6,573 bases of DNA from Mageeibacillus sp. UBA3781 (GTDB lineage Bacteria; Bacillota; Clostridia; Saccharofermentanales; Saccharofermentanaceae): positions 1 to 6,573 of the forward strand of contig DFFH01000160.1 in the NCBI GenBank assembly GCA_002368805.1, read 5' to 3'. The notes below the pieces were generated by a model. The model saw only the letters and a program-made list of their open reading frames with translations. It did no database searches and was not told the DNA's origin. The translations under genes and the position numbers were made by a program. Of the stretch, positions 1 to 5,203 are shown piece by piece (position 1 is the first letter of the stretch; each line of letters opens with the position of its first letter).

Positions 1-981
1 ACGGGGATCACGGCGACGGCCGGGATCGGTCCGAATATGTATCTTTGTAAAGTCGCGATGGACATCGAAGCGAAGCATATTCCGGCGGATAAGGACGGTG
101 TGCGCATCGCGGAGCTGACCGAGGAATCGTATAAAGAATCCCTCTGGGATCACCGCCCGCTGACGGATTTCTGGCGTGTGGGAAGAGGTATCGCGGCGAG
201 GATCGAGAAACTGGGATTCCGAACGATGGGGGACATCGCGAGATGTTCGCTGGACAGGAAAACGATCGGTCTTCTCTATCAGGTCTTAGGAAAGAACGCG
301 GAGCTTCTGATCGACCACGCCTGGGGGATCGAGCCGACAACGATCGCAGATGTGAAGAATTATCAGCCGAAGAATAACAGCATCTCCACGGGACAGGTCC
401 TGAAGGAGCCGACGGATTACGAGACGACGAAGCTGATCGTTTGGGAGATGGCGGATGTACTGTCTTTGGATCTGGTGGAAAAAGGACTTGTGACCGATCA
501 GATCGTGCTGACGGTCGGCTACGATAAGGCGAGCCTGGAAAGCGGGAATTATCAGGGCGAAGTGAAGGCGGACTTTTACGGAAGGATCGTGCCGAAGCAT
601 GCGCACGGCTCGAAAAACCTCGACGGACATACCGCATCCACCAGGAAGATAACAGAAGCGGCGATGGTGCTTTTCGAGGAGATCATGGATAAGACGCTGC
701 TGTCCAGAAGGATAGCGATCGCGGCATGTAATGTGTTCCGGGAGGGGTGCGTGCCGGAGAACAGGCAGTACCGGCAGATGAGCCTCTTTGACCTTGCGGA
801 AGAGACGAGGGCGGAGTCGGAGAAAAACGAAGAAAAAGACGAAAAAGAAAGAGCGCTCCAGGAAGCGATGGTGGAGATCAAGAAGAGGTTCGGGAAGAAT
901 GCCGTGGTGAAGGTCAAGAACCTCTCGCAGGGCGGCACCGCGATAGAGCGGAATAATCAGATCGGCGGGCATAAGGCATGA
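1..981 (+). CDS. Y-family translesion DNA polymerase (UmuC/DinB/UvrX-like), 5' end missing
   Basis: Error-prone polymerase that copies past DNA lesions. The reading frame is open from base 1, so the start and most of the catalytic palm, including its metal-binding acidic residues, lie upstream; 326 residues are visible. The visible part opens with the end of the palm, TAGIGPNMYLCKVAMDIEAK, matching the conserved G-I-x-x-N-x-x-L-x-K block that contacts the incoming nucleotide. A helix-hairpin-helix follows at about visible residues 58-80 (WRVGRGIAARIEKLG), then the little-finger domain. QMSLF at bases 775-789 fits the beta-clamp-binding consensus QxxLF. The tail is charged, probably coiled (EKNEEKDEKERALQEAM), and ends in IERNNQIGGHKA, an ending I recognise from clostridial UvrX-like polymerases. 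It overlaps the next gene by ATGA. In Bacillota such polymerases are usually SOS-regulated, but no promoter is visible here. The assignment to the family is firm; the subtype (UvrX, YqjW, DinB) is not settled. Confidence 0.93.
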   Translation, partial: TGITATAGIGPNMYLCKVAMDIEAKHIPADKDGVRIAELTEESYKESLWDHRPLTDFWRVGRGIAARIEKLGFRTMGDIARCSLDRKTIGLLYQVLGKNAELLIDHAWGIEPTTIADVKNYQPKNNSISTGQVLKEPTDYETTKLIVWEMADVLSLDLVEKGLVTDQIVLTVGYDKASLESGNYQGEVKADFYGRIVPKHAHGSKNLDGHTASTRKITEAAMVLFEEIMDKTLLSRRIAIAACNVFREGCVPENRQYRQMSLFDLAEETRAESEKNEEKDEKERALQEAMVEIKKRFGKNAVVKVKNLSQGGTAIERNNQIGGHKA

Positions 982-1391
982 GTAATTACGACGATATAAA
1001 GCATCTGAAAAGACCGCAGTATCCGGATCTTCCGCCCATGTCTATCCATGACCGGGCCGCGCAGTTCTCGCCCTTTGCCGCGCTGGTCGGATATGATGGC
1101 GCGGTCGCGGAGACGGAGCGCCTTACCGAAAAGAGACGCGAGATGTCGGAAGAAGAGATCAGGGATCTGAATGAGAAACTGGCAGAGCTTTCGGAGAGGC
1201 TTTCTGAGCGGCCGTGGATCCGCGTGATGTACTTCATTCCGGACGCAAGAAAAGAAGGCGGGCGGTACGAAGAAAAGGAAGGGAACCTGCGCACGATCGA
1301 CACCTACCATAAAATGCTGGTATTTACGGACGGGGTGAAAGTACCGGTCGATTTCACGTATTACATCCGGACATCACAGGAAACAAGCTAA
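978..1391 (+). CDS. YolD-like small protein downstream of the Y-family polymerase
   Basis: A 137-residue soluble protein with no signal peptide or membrane segment. The start ATG overlaps the polymerase stop (ATGA), so translation is probably coupled; GGCGGG at 964-969 is a possible ribosome site. The diagnostic part is residues 21-50, MSIHDRAAQFSPFAAL then VGYDGAVAETERLT, which resembles the YolD-like family (PF08863) and the short proteins that accompany UvrX/UmuC-type polymerases in Bacillus and Clostridia. A helical, charged segment at about 52-78 (EEEIRDLNEKLAELSERL) is followed by a probable beta-rich C-terminal half (WIRVMYF, KMLVFTDG, VDFTYYI). The biochemical role is not established; by position it is likely a partner or regulator of the translesion polymerase. 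An internal Met21 just before the conserved block is an alternative start but has less support. The family name is given with moderate confidence; the presence of the gene is nearly certain. Confidence 0.85.
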   Translation: MSNYDDIKHLKRPQYPDLPPMSIHDRAAQFSPFAALVGYDGAVAETERLTEKRREMSEEEIRDLNEKLAELSERLSERPWIRVMYFIPDARKEGGRYEEKEGNLRTIDTYHKMLVFTDGVKVPVDFTYYIRTSQETS

Positions 1392-1393
1392 GT

Positions 1394-1430
1394 GAAATCT
1401 ATAAGAAAATGCATTATTTTGACAGATTTC
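1394..1430. repeat. Inverted repeat / imperfect hairpin after the YolD-like gene
   Basis: GAAATCT at 1394-1400 is perfectly complementary to AGATTTC at 1424-1430. Inside it, AAAAT (1406-1410) pairs with ATTTT (1416-1420) around a five-base loop, giving two stems separated by an internal loop. It starts just past the stop codon of the polymerase-YolD operon. No T-run follows, so it is not a classical rho-independent terminator; it could be a weak terminator, a 3'-end stabilising stem or a chance AT-rich pairing. A TTGACA at 1419-1424 lies in the right arm. Confidence 0.35.
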
Positions 1431-1453
1431 TGAAAGAATTGGCGGAAGCTCCA

Positions 1454-1462
1454 TGATAAAAT
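1454..1462 (+). promoter_or_regulatory. Possible extended -10 promoter for the DUF3737 gene
   Basis: TGATAAAAT combines a TGn extension with a 5-of-6 match to TATAAT (TAAAAT at 1457-1462). No good -35 hexamer lies 16-18 bases upstream; the TTGACA at 1419-1424 is 32 bases away, too far to pair with it. Initiation here would give a leader of about 65-70 bases before the ATG at 1537. The call rests on a single element. Confidence 0.3.
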
Positions 1463-1536
1463 ATAGGAAGAATGAAGTCAGACGACAGATTATCAGATAT
1501 GTTCTTTAGGACATTTGAAAGGAACCCATAAACAGC

Positions 1537-2376
1537 ATGGAAATCATTAAAAGAAGCATTTTAGAAGGCGAGCGTGCCTTATTTCAGGCAAAGGATCTTA
1601 AGATCGAGGAGACGATCTTTGATAACGGGGAATCGCCGTTGAAGCATAGCAAAAATATCGAACTTTATAATTCTTCCTTCCGGTGGAAGTATCCGCTCTG
1701 GTATTCGAGCGATATACATCTGAAGGAATGTGTGCTTTTCGAGATGGCGAGAGCGGGTATCTGGTACACATCCGGGATCTCGATGGAGAATGTTATCATC
1801 GAGGCGCCGAAAGCTTTCCGGAGAAGCTCGGAGATCTCCCTGAAGAACGTGAATTTTTATAATGCGCAGGAGACGCTCTGGAGCTGCAGCGATATTGAGA
1901 TGGAGAAAGTGAATGCGCGTGGCGATTATTTCGCCATGAACAGCAGGAACATGAAGATCTCGGAGCTGGAACTCGTCGGCAACTACGGCTTTGACGGCTG
2001 CGAGAACCTTGAGATCAGTAATTCCAGGCTGATCACGAAGGATGCCTTCTGGAACTGTAACAATGTTATCGTAAAAGATTCCTACATCTGCGGGGAATAT
2101 TTCGGATGGAATTCGAATAATATAGTACTCGAGAACTGCACGGTCGAGAGCCTGCAGGGTCTGTGCTATATCCAGGGGCTCAAGATGATCAACTGCAGAC
2201 TCATCAACACGACACTTTCCTTCGAATATTCGGAGGTGGATGCGGATATTAACGGACATATCGACAGCGTGAAGAACCCATCTTCCGGCAGGATCCATGC
2301 GGGATCGATCGGGGAGCTGATCATGGAAGAGGATCGTGTCGATACAAGCGCAACGACCATTGAAACTGATGAATAA
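1537..2376 (+). CDS. DUF3737 family protein, right-handed beta-helix
   Basis: A 279-residue cytoplasmic protein with no signal peptide, recognised as DUF3737 from its repeated coil pattern. The recurring unit is aromatic-x-[SC]-[SN]-[DN]-I-x-[LMV]-[EK]-[NKE], seen at residues 55 (WYSSDIHLKE), 76 (WYTSGISMEN), 94 (FRRSSEISLKN), 115 (WSCSDIEMEK), 134 (MNSRNMKISE), 152 (FDGCENLEIS), 172 (WNCNNVIVKD) and 191 (WNSNNIVLEN), with a first degenerate copy near 37. Spacing is 18-21 residues, as expected for pectate-lyase-like beta-helix rungs. The N-terminal part (ILEGERALFQAKDLKIEETIF) and the C-terminal GHIDSVKNPSSGRI segment flank the coils. No catalytic motif is evident and the family's function is unknown. 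GAAAGGA at 1517-1523 is the likely ribosome site, with a rather long 13-base spacing. It stands 29 bases before the PatB-like gene on the same strand, so cotranscription is likely. Family assignment is confident, function is not. Confidence 0.88.
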   Translation: MEIIKRSILEGERALFQAKDLKIEETIFDNGESPLKHSKNIELYNSSFRWKYPLWYSSDIHLKECVLFEMARAGIWYTSGISMENVIIEAPKAFRRSSEISLKNVNFYNAQETLWSCSDIEMEKVNARGDYFAMNSRNMKISELELVGNYGFDGCENLEISNSRLITKDAFWNCNNVIVKDSYICGEYFGWNSNNIVLENCTVESLQGLCYIQGLKMINCRLINTTLSFEYSEVDADINGHIDSVKNPSSGRIHAGSIGELIMEEDRVDTSATTIETDE

Positions 2377-2405
2377 CAGGAGTTTACGAAGGATCGGGAA
2401 TAAAG

Positions 2406-3581
2406 ATGAATTACGATTTCGACAAGGTGATCGACCGCTCCGGTACCGGGAGCTATAAGTGGAAGAACGGAGATGCCATGCTCCCGATGTGGGTCGCGGA
2501 CATGGACTTCGAGACGTGTCCTTCGGTAAAGAAAGCCATCATGGACCGCGCTGCCCATGGCATCTACGGATATACCGTCGATACGACCGATGCATGGTAT
2601 CAGGCATATATTTCCTGGTGGAGAGAAAGACATGCCTTCGAGATAGAGAAGGACTGGCTCGTCTTCGTTACCGGTGTAGTCCCGGCGATCTCCTCGGCGG
2701 TTAGAAAACTTACCACTCCCGGAGAAAATGTCCTGATCCAGACACCGGTCTATCCGATCTTCTTTAACAGCATTCTTAATAACGGCCGAAAAGCACTGGA
2801 AAATCAGCTTGTGTACGATCCGGACACTGCTTCGTACAGTATCGACTGGGAAGATCTGGAAGCAAAACTTAAAGATCCGCAGACCTCCCTCATGGTCTTC
2901 TGCAACCCGCAGAACCCTTCCGGAAATATCTGGGATAGAGAGACCCTGATCAGGCTCGGACAGCTCTGCTATGAGAACCACGTGACTGTCGTGTCCGATG
3001 AGATCCACTGTGATCTGGTATCCCCGGGGTGCGGGTATATCCCTTTTGCATCCGTATCCGACATCAACAGAAGAATCAGCGTGACATGCGTCGCACCGAC
3101 GAAAGCCTTTAACATTGCCGGTCTTCATACGGCCGCCATTATCGTACCGGATGAAAATCTCAGGCATAAGATGTGGCGCGGCATCAACACGGACGAAGTA
3201 GGGGAAGGAAACTGCTTCAGCGCGATCGCTGCGGTCAGTGCTTTTACAGAAGAAGGCGGGGAGTGGCTGGACGCACTACGCGAATACCTCTGGGAAAATA
3301 GAAGGTTCGCGGAGGAGTATATCCGTGAGCATATTCCGCAGATCAGGACGGTCGCGTCAGATGCGACGTACCTGATGTGGGTGGACTGCACGGCGGTCAC
3401 CAGTGACAGCGATGAATTCGTCGATTACCTCGAGAAGGAAGTACAGCTGATGCTCAATGCCGGATCCGGATTCGGCGGCAACGGGAAGACCTTCGTTCGC
3501 GTCAATCTCGCCTGTCCGAGAAGCAGAATAGAAGAAGGCCTCCGACGCCTGGAAAAGGGCGTGAAGGGCCTTCGTTCCTGA
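2406..3581 (+). CDS. MalY/PatB family PLP-dependent C-S lyase / aminotransferase
   Basis: A 391-residue, full-length fold-type I PLP enzyme of the MalY/PatB branch, whose characterised members are cysteine-S-conjugate beta-lyases (cystathionine to homocysteine, pyruvate and ammonia; EC 4.4.1.13). The N-terminal MLPMWVADMDFETCP (residues 25-39) is the branch signature. Expected active-site residues are present: Tyr56 in GIYGYT, Tyr116 in TPVYPIF, Asn170 in CNPQNPSG, Asp198 in SDEIH (pyridine nitrogen), the Schiff-base Lys233 in APTKAFNIAGL, and Arg365 in FVRVNLA for the substrate carboxylate. No signal peptide, so cytoplasmic. AAGGA at 2389-2393 or GGGA at 2396-2399 serves as the ribosome site. 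It follows the DUF3737 gene by 29 bases and is convergent with the TerB-like gene. The usual job is methionine/cysteine metabolism; no sulfur-metabolism neighbour is visible to confirm it, and some relatives act as plain aminotransferases. The family is certain, the substrate is not. Confidence 0.93.
   Translation: MNYDFDKVIDRSGTGSYKWKNGDAMLPMWVADMDFETCPSVKKAIMDRAAHGIYGYTVDTTDAWYQAYISWWRERHAFEIEKDWLVFVTGVVPAISSAVRKLTTPGENVLIQTPVYPIFFNSILNNGRKALENQLVYDPDTASYSIDWEDLEAKLKDPQTSLMVFCNPQNPSGNIWDRETLIRLGQLCYENHVTVVSDEIHCDLVSPGCGYIPFASVSDINRRISVTCVAPTKAFNIAGLHTAAIIVPDENLRHKMWRGINTDEVGEGNCFSAIAAVSAFTEEGGEWLDALREYLWENRRFAEEYIREHIPQIRTVASDATYLMWVDCTAVTSDSDEFVDYLEKEVQLMLNAGSGFGGNGKTFVRVNLACPRSRIEEGLRRLEKGVKGLRS
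3534..3573 (+). terminator. Nested hairpin at the 3' end of the PatB-like gene, possible terminator
   Basis: GAAGGCC (3534-3540) is perfectly complementary to GGCCTTC (3567-3573), and inside it ACGCC (3545-3549) pairs with GGCGT (3558-3562) around an eight-base loop. The structure ends 5 bases before the stop codon and is followed by a modestly T-rich stretch (GTTCCTGATTATTCTT) rather than a clean T-run. It may help end or protect the mRNA, but it lies inside coding sequence and may be chance. Confidence 0.3.
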
Positions 3582-3591
3582 TTATTCTTAT

Positions 3592-3603
3592 CCGGTCAGC
3601 CGG
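3592..3603. terminator. Small GC hairpin in the convergent gap, weak bidirectional terminator candidate
   Basis: CCGG-TCAG-CCGG forms a four-base-pair GC stem with a four-base loop in the 25-base gap between two convergent stop codons. On the plus strand it is followed by TCTTTACTGCTTTTCTT, on the minus strand by ATAAGAATAAT, so neither side has a proper T-run. The stem is short; position is the main support. Confidence 0.3.
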
Positions 3604-3606
3604 TCT

Positions 3607-4269
3607 TTACTGCTTTTCTTCGTAGATGATATGCTTCGTGCCGCAGTACGGGCAGAACGCGGTGGAGAGATTCGCATTTACATCAAGTACGGCACTGCAT
3701 CTCTTACAGGTCAGGGAGATGATATTCGGTTTTCCTGAACCATTGCTTCCCGGCATGCGAAGGGCAGCCATCCGCTCGTTAACGTAGCTCTCATAAACGA
3801 GAAGTGCTTTTCGCTCATTATCAGAAACTCCATCGGCGGCCTCGGCCATCTCGTTTACATCTTTCCAGAAAGCTTCGAGATCACTAGGATCGATGCGGTT
3901 CAGATATCTTCTGACATTATTGAAACTTGTGCCACGGTCGGCAAGGATCATGCGCAGCTCCGTGCGGTAATCCGAATTCATCTCGGGGTTATTAAGAAGA
4001 TCCTCGCACATCGCATCGATCTTCGCCTGCTCTTCCGGCTGGATCTGATCCGCTTTGGCGATGTAGTAGCAAAGAGCGATCCTTACGAGCTGGACATAAG
4101 AAGGATCTTTGATCGGAGTAAGTGCGGGTCTGGATACAAGATTATCCATGCTATCGTATTTAGAGCGTATCCTGTCATTGAGTCTGGTACACAATTCTTC
4201 ATCTGTACCCATTAAAACATTTAGAAACGAACTCGGAAATCTCGAGAACATACCGTAACCGTGAACCAT
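3607..4269 (-). CDS. TerB-like domain protein with C-terminal zinc ribbon
   Basis: A 220-residue soluble protein. Residues about 58-168 are all-helical and resemble the TerB-like fold: two related stretches, IALCYYIAKADQIQPEEQAK and MAEAADGVSDNERKAL, each carry the helix-acidic loop-helix pattern (A-x-A-D-x-x-x-x-x-E) of TerB domains, where the acidic residues can bind metal. After a Gly/Ser linker (GSNGSGK) comes a zinc ribbon, CKRC (Cys188, Cys191) and CPYC (Cys206, Cys209), spaced C-x2-C-x14-C-x2-C. There is no signal peptide or membrane helix. The start is fixed by GGAG at 4277-4280 on the complementary strand, 7 bases from the ATG; an internal Met7 has no such site. It is transcribed alone, convergent with the PatB-like gene and divergent from the esterase operon. 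No other tellurite/stress (Ter) gene is nearby, so tellurite resistance should not be inferred. Function unknown; domain reading is moderately confident. Confidence 0.85.
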   Translation of the reverse strand: MVHGYGMFSRFPSSFLNVLMGTDEELCTRLNDRIRSKYDSMDNLVSRPALTPIKDPSYVQLVRIALCYYIAKADQIQPEEQAKIDAMCEDLLNNPEMNSDYRTELRMILADRGTSFNNVRRYLNRIDPSDLEAFWKDVNEMAEAADGVSDNERKALLVYESYVNERMAALRMPGSNGSGKPNIISLTCKRCSAVLDVNANLSTAFCPYCGTKHIIYEEKQ

Positions 4270-4338
4270 TATAATTCTCCAATCCTTTTATATGCCTGCG
4301 CGGCAAAAGATACCACATAGCATAAAATCTTTTAATAA

Positions 4339-4347
4339 ATCATATCA
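4339..4347 (-). promoter_or_regulatory. Possible extended -10 promoter for the TerB-like gene
   Basis: On the minus strand this reads TGATATGAT: a TGn extension followed by TATGAT, 5 of 6 matches to the -10 consensus. The hexamer 17 bases upstream is TAAAAA, a poor -35, which an extended -10 could tolerate. Initiation would leave a leader of about 60 bases before the ATG at 4269. The surrounding DNA is AT-rich, so chance matches are likely. Confidence 0.3.
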
Positions 4348-4400
4348 CATCTATTCAGCGGTTTTTACGGAAAACTTCGCAAATTAGACCTTTTTTTCTT

Positions 4401-4406
4401 TATAAT
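4401..4406 (+). promoter_or_regulatory. Candidate -10 box for the esterase-GH43 operon
   Basis: A perfect TATAAT follows a run of seven T and CTT in the divergent intergenic region. The best upstream hexamer is TTCGCA at 4376-4381 (4 of 6 matches to TTGACA) with a 19-base spacer, which is longer than ideal. The start of transcription would fall near 4412-4414, about 30 bases before the ATG at 4445, just ahead of the ribosome site. I see no convincing operator or catabolite-repression (cre) site around it. Confidence 0.5.
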
Positions 4407-4431
4407 ATAACCATGACAGTTTGTATCAACC

Positions 4432-4436
4432 GGAGG
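4432..4436 (+). promoter_or_regulatory. Ribosome binding site that sets the esterase start at 4445
   Basis: GGAGG sits 8 bases before the ATG at 4445. The frame is open back to a TTG at 4421, but that codon lies upstream of this site and has no site of its own, and the resulting extra residues are not family-like. The ATG at 4445 is therefore the start. Confidence 0.85.
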
Positions 4437-4444
4437 TCCCGCAT

Positions 4445-5200
4445 ATGAAAGAATTCTTTATCAGCAGTGACGGCATCAGACTACATGCGAAGCTCGACCG
4501 CGTAAATGAGACGGAAAAAGGACCGCTCTGTATCCTGGTGCACGGCTTTACCGGGCATATGGAAGAGCCCCACATCGTCGCGATGCAGGAGACGATGAAT
4601 GAGTGCGGTATCTCCGTTCTGCGTGTGGAGATGTACGGACATGGCAAGAGTGACGGCGAGTTCCGTGATCACACGCTCTACAAATGGGTGACGAATATGA
4701 TCTCCGTGGTCAACTATGTAAAGACTCTCGACTTCGTGACAGATCTGTATCTGTGCGGACACTCGCAGGGCGGTCTTCTGACGATGCTGATCGGTGGCAT
4801 GTTCCCGGATGCCTTTAAGGCGATCCTCCCGATCTCTCCTGCCTGGATGATCCCGGAGCTTGCAAGAAACGGAACGCTCCTCGGTCTTTCTTTTGACCCT
4901 CTTCACATCCCGGACGTTCTTCAGTCCTGGGACCGCGAGCTGTCGGGCGATTACTGCCGCGTCGCACAGACCATCCACGTCGAAGATGAGATCGAAAGAT
5001 ATCAGGGCAAGGTCTTTATTATCCACGGTGATGCCGATGATACGGTTCCATATGCTTATGCGGAAAAAGCACTTGCCCTCTACCATGATGCGGTTCTCGT
5101 GCCGGTCCACGGGGATGACCATTGCTTCACGAAGCATCTTCCCGAGATGAAGGATGCGCTGAAGTCCTTTTTTCTCGACGAAGCGAATAAGGAGAACTGA
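4445..5200 (+). CDS. Alpha/beta hydrolase, Est1E-like feruloyl (cinnamoyl) esterase
   Basis: A 251-residue alpha/beta hydrolase that by similarity cleaves ester-linked ferulic and related hydroxycinnamic acids from plant xylan fragments. Reading it against my memory of Butyrivibrio proteoclasticus Est1E shows near line-by-line agreement: ILVHGFTGHMEEPHIVA, EMYGHGKSDGEF, DHTLYKW, LDFVTDLYLCGHSQGG, SPAWMIPELARNG, RVAQTI and HGDADDTVPY. The catalytic triad is Ser107 in the GHSQG elbow, Asp198 in HGDADD (Asp199 less likely) and His226 in GDDHCF; His34-Gly35 form the oxyanion-hole HGF motif. The insertion between the core strands (about 135-182) corresponds to the small lid domain of the cinnamoyl esterases. 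There is no signal peptide, so it acts in the cytoplasm on imported oligosaccharides. It lies 3 bases before a GH43 gene, which supports the hemicellulose role. A general lysophospholipase-type esterase is the alternative. Fold and triad are certain, substrate probable. Confidence 0.92.
   Translation: MKEFFISSDGIRLHAKLDRVNETEKGPLCILVHGFTGHMEEPHIVAMQETMNECGISVLRVEMYGHGKSDGEFRDHTLYKWVTNMISVVNYVKTLDFVTDLYLCGHSQGGLLTMLIGGMFPDAFKAILPISPAWMIPELARNGTLLGLSFDPLHIPDVLQSWDRELSGDYCRVAQTIHVEDEIERYQGKVFIIHGDADDTVPYAYAEKALALYHDAVLVPVHGDDHCFTKHLPEMKDALKSFFLDEANKEN
5189..5194 (+). promoter_or_regulatory. Ribosome binding site choosing the GH43 start at 5204
   Basis: AAGGAG lies inside the end of the esterase gene, 9 bases before the ATG at 5204. 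Another ATG overlaps the esterase stop at 5200-5202 but reads only seven codons (MYEKAGF) before a stop, so 5204 is the real start. The placement fits translational coupling between the two genes. Confidence 0.8.
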
Positions 5201-5203
5201 TGT

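Noticed and set aside
1453..1509. 18-codon open frame (MIKYRKNEVRRQIIRYVL) that could be a leader peptide before DUF3737
   Set aside because: Only a weak ribosome site (GGAAG), it overlaps the candidate -10 box, and there is no attenuator structure or run of one regulatory amino acid.
1579..2298. Antisense open frame (239 codons) opposite DUF3737
   Set aside because: Its apparent repetitiveness is the mirror of the DUF3737 coil repeats; no independent support.
2166..3167. Long antisense open frame (333 codons) opposite the end of DUF3737 and most of the PatB-like gene
   Set aside because: It spans two well-recognised genes, has no recognisable domain, and antisense open frames of this size are expected from GC-rich third codon positions.
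3607..4269. Tellurite-resistance function for the TerB-like gene
   Set aside because: Only a TerB-like fold is suggested; no TerA, TerC, TerD or TerE neighbour is present, so the phenotype cannot be claimed.
4356..4369. Possible catabolite-repression (cre) site around a central CG upstream of the esterase operon
   Set aside because: Only the core positions agree with the consensus; the four outer positions (TG and CA) all mismatch.
4421..4444. TTG upstream start for the esterase
   Set aside because: The GGAGG ribosome site lies downstream of it and upstream of the ATG at 4445, and the extra residues do not belong to the family.
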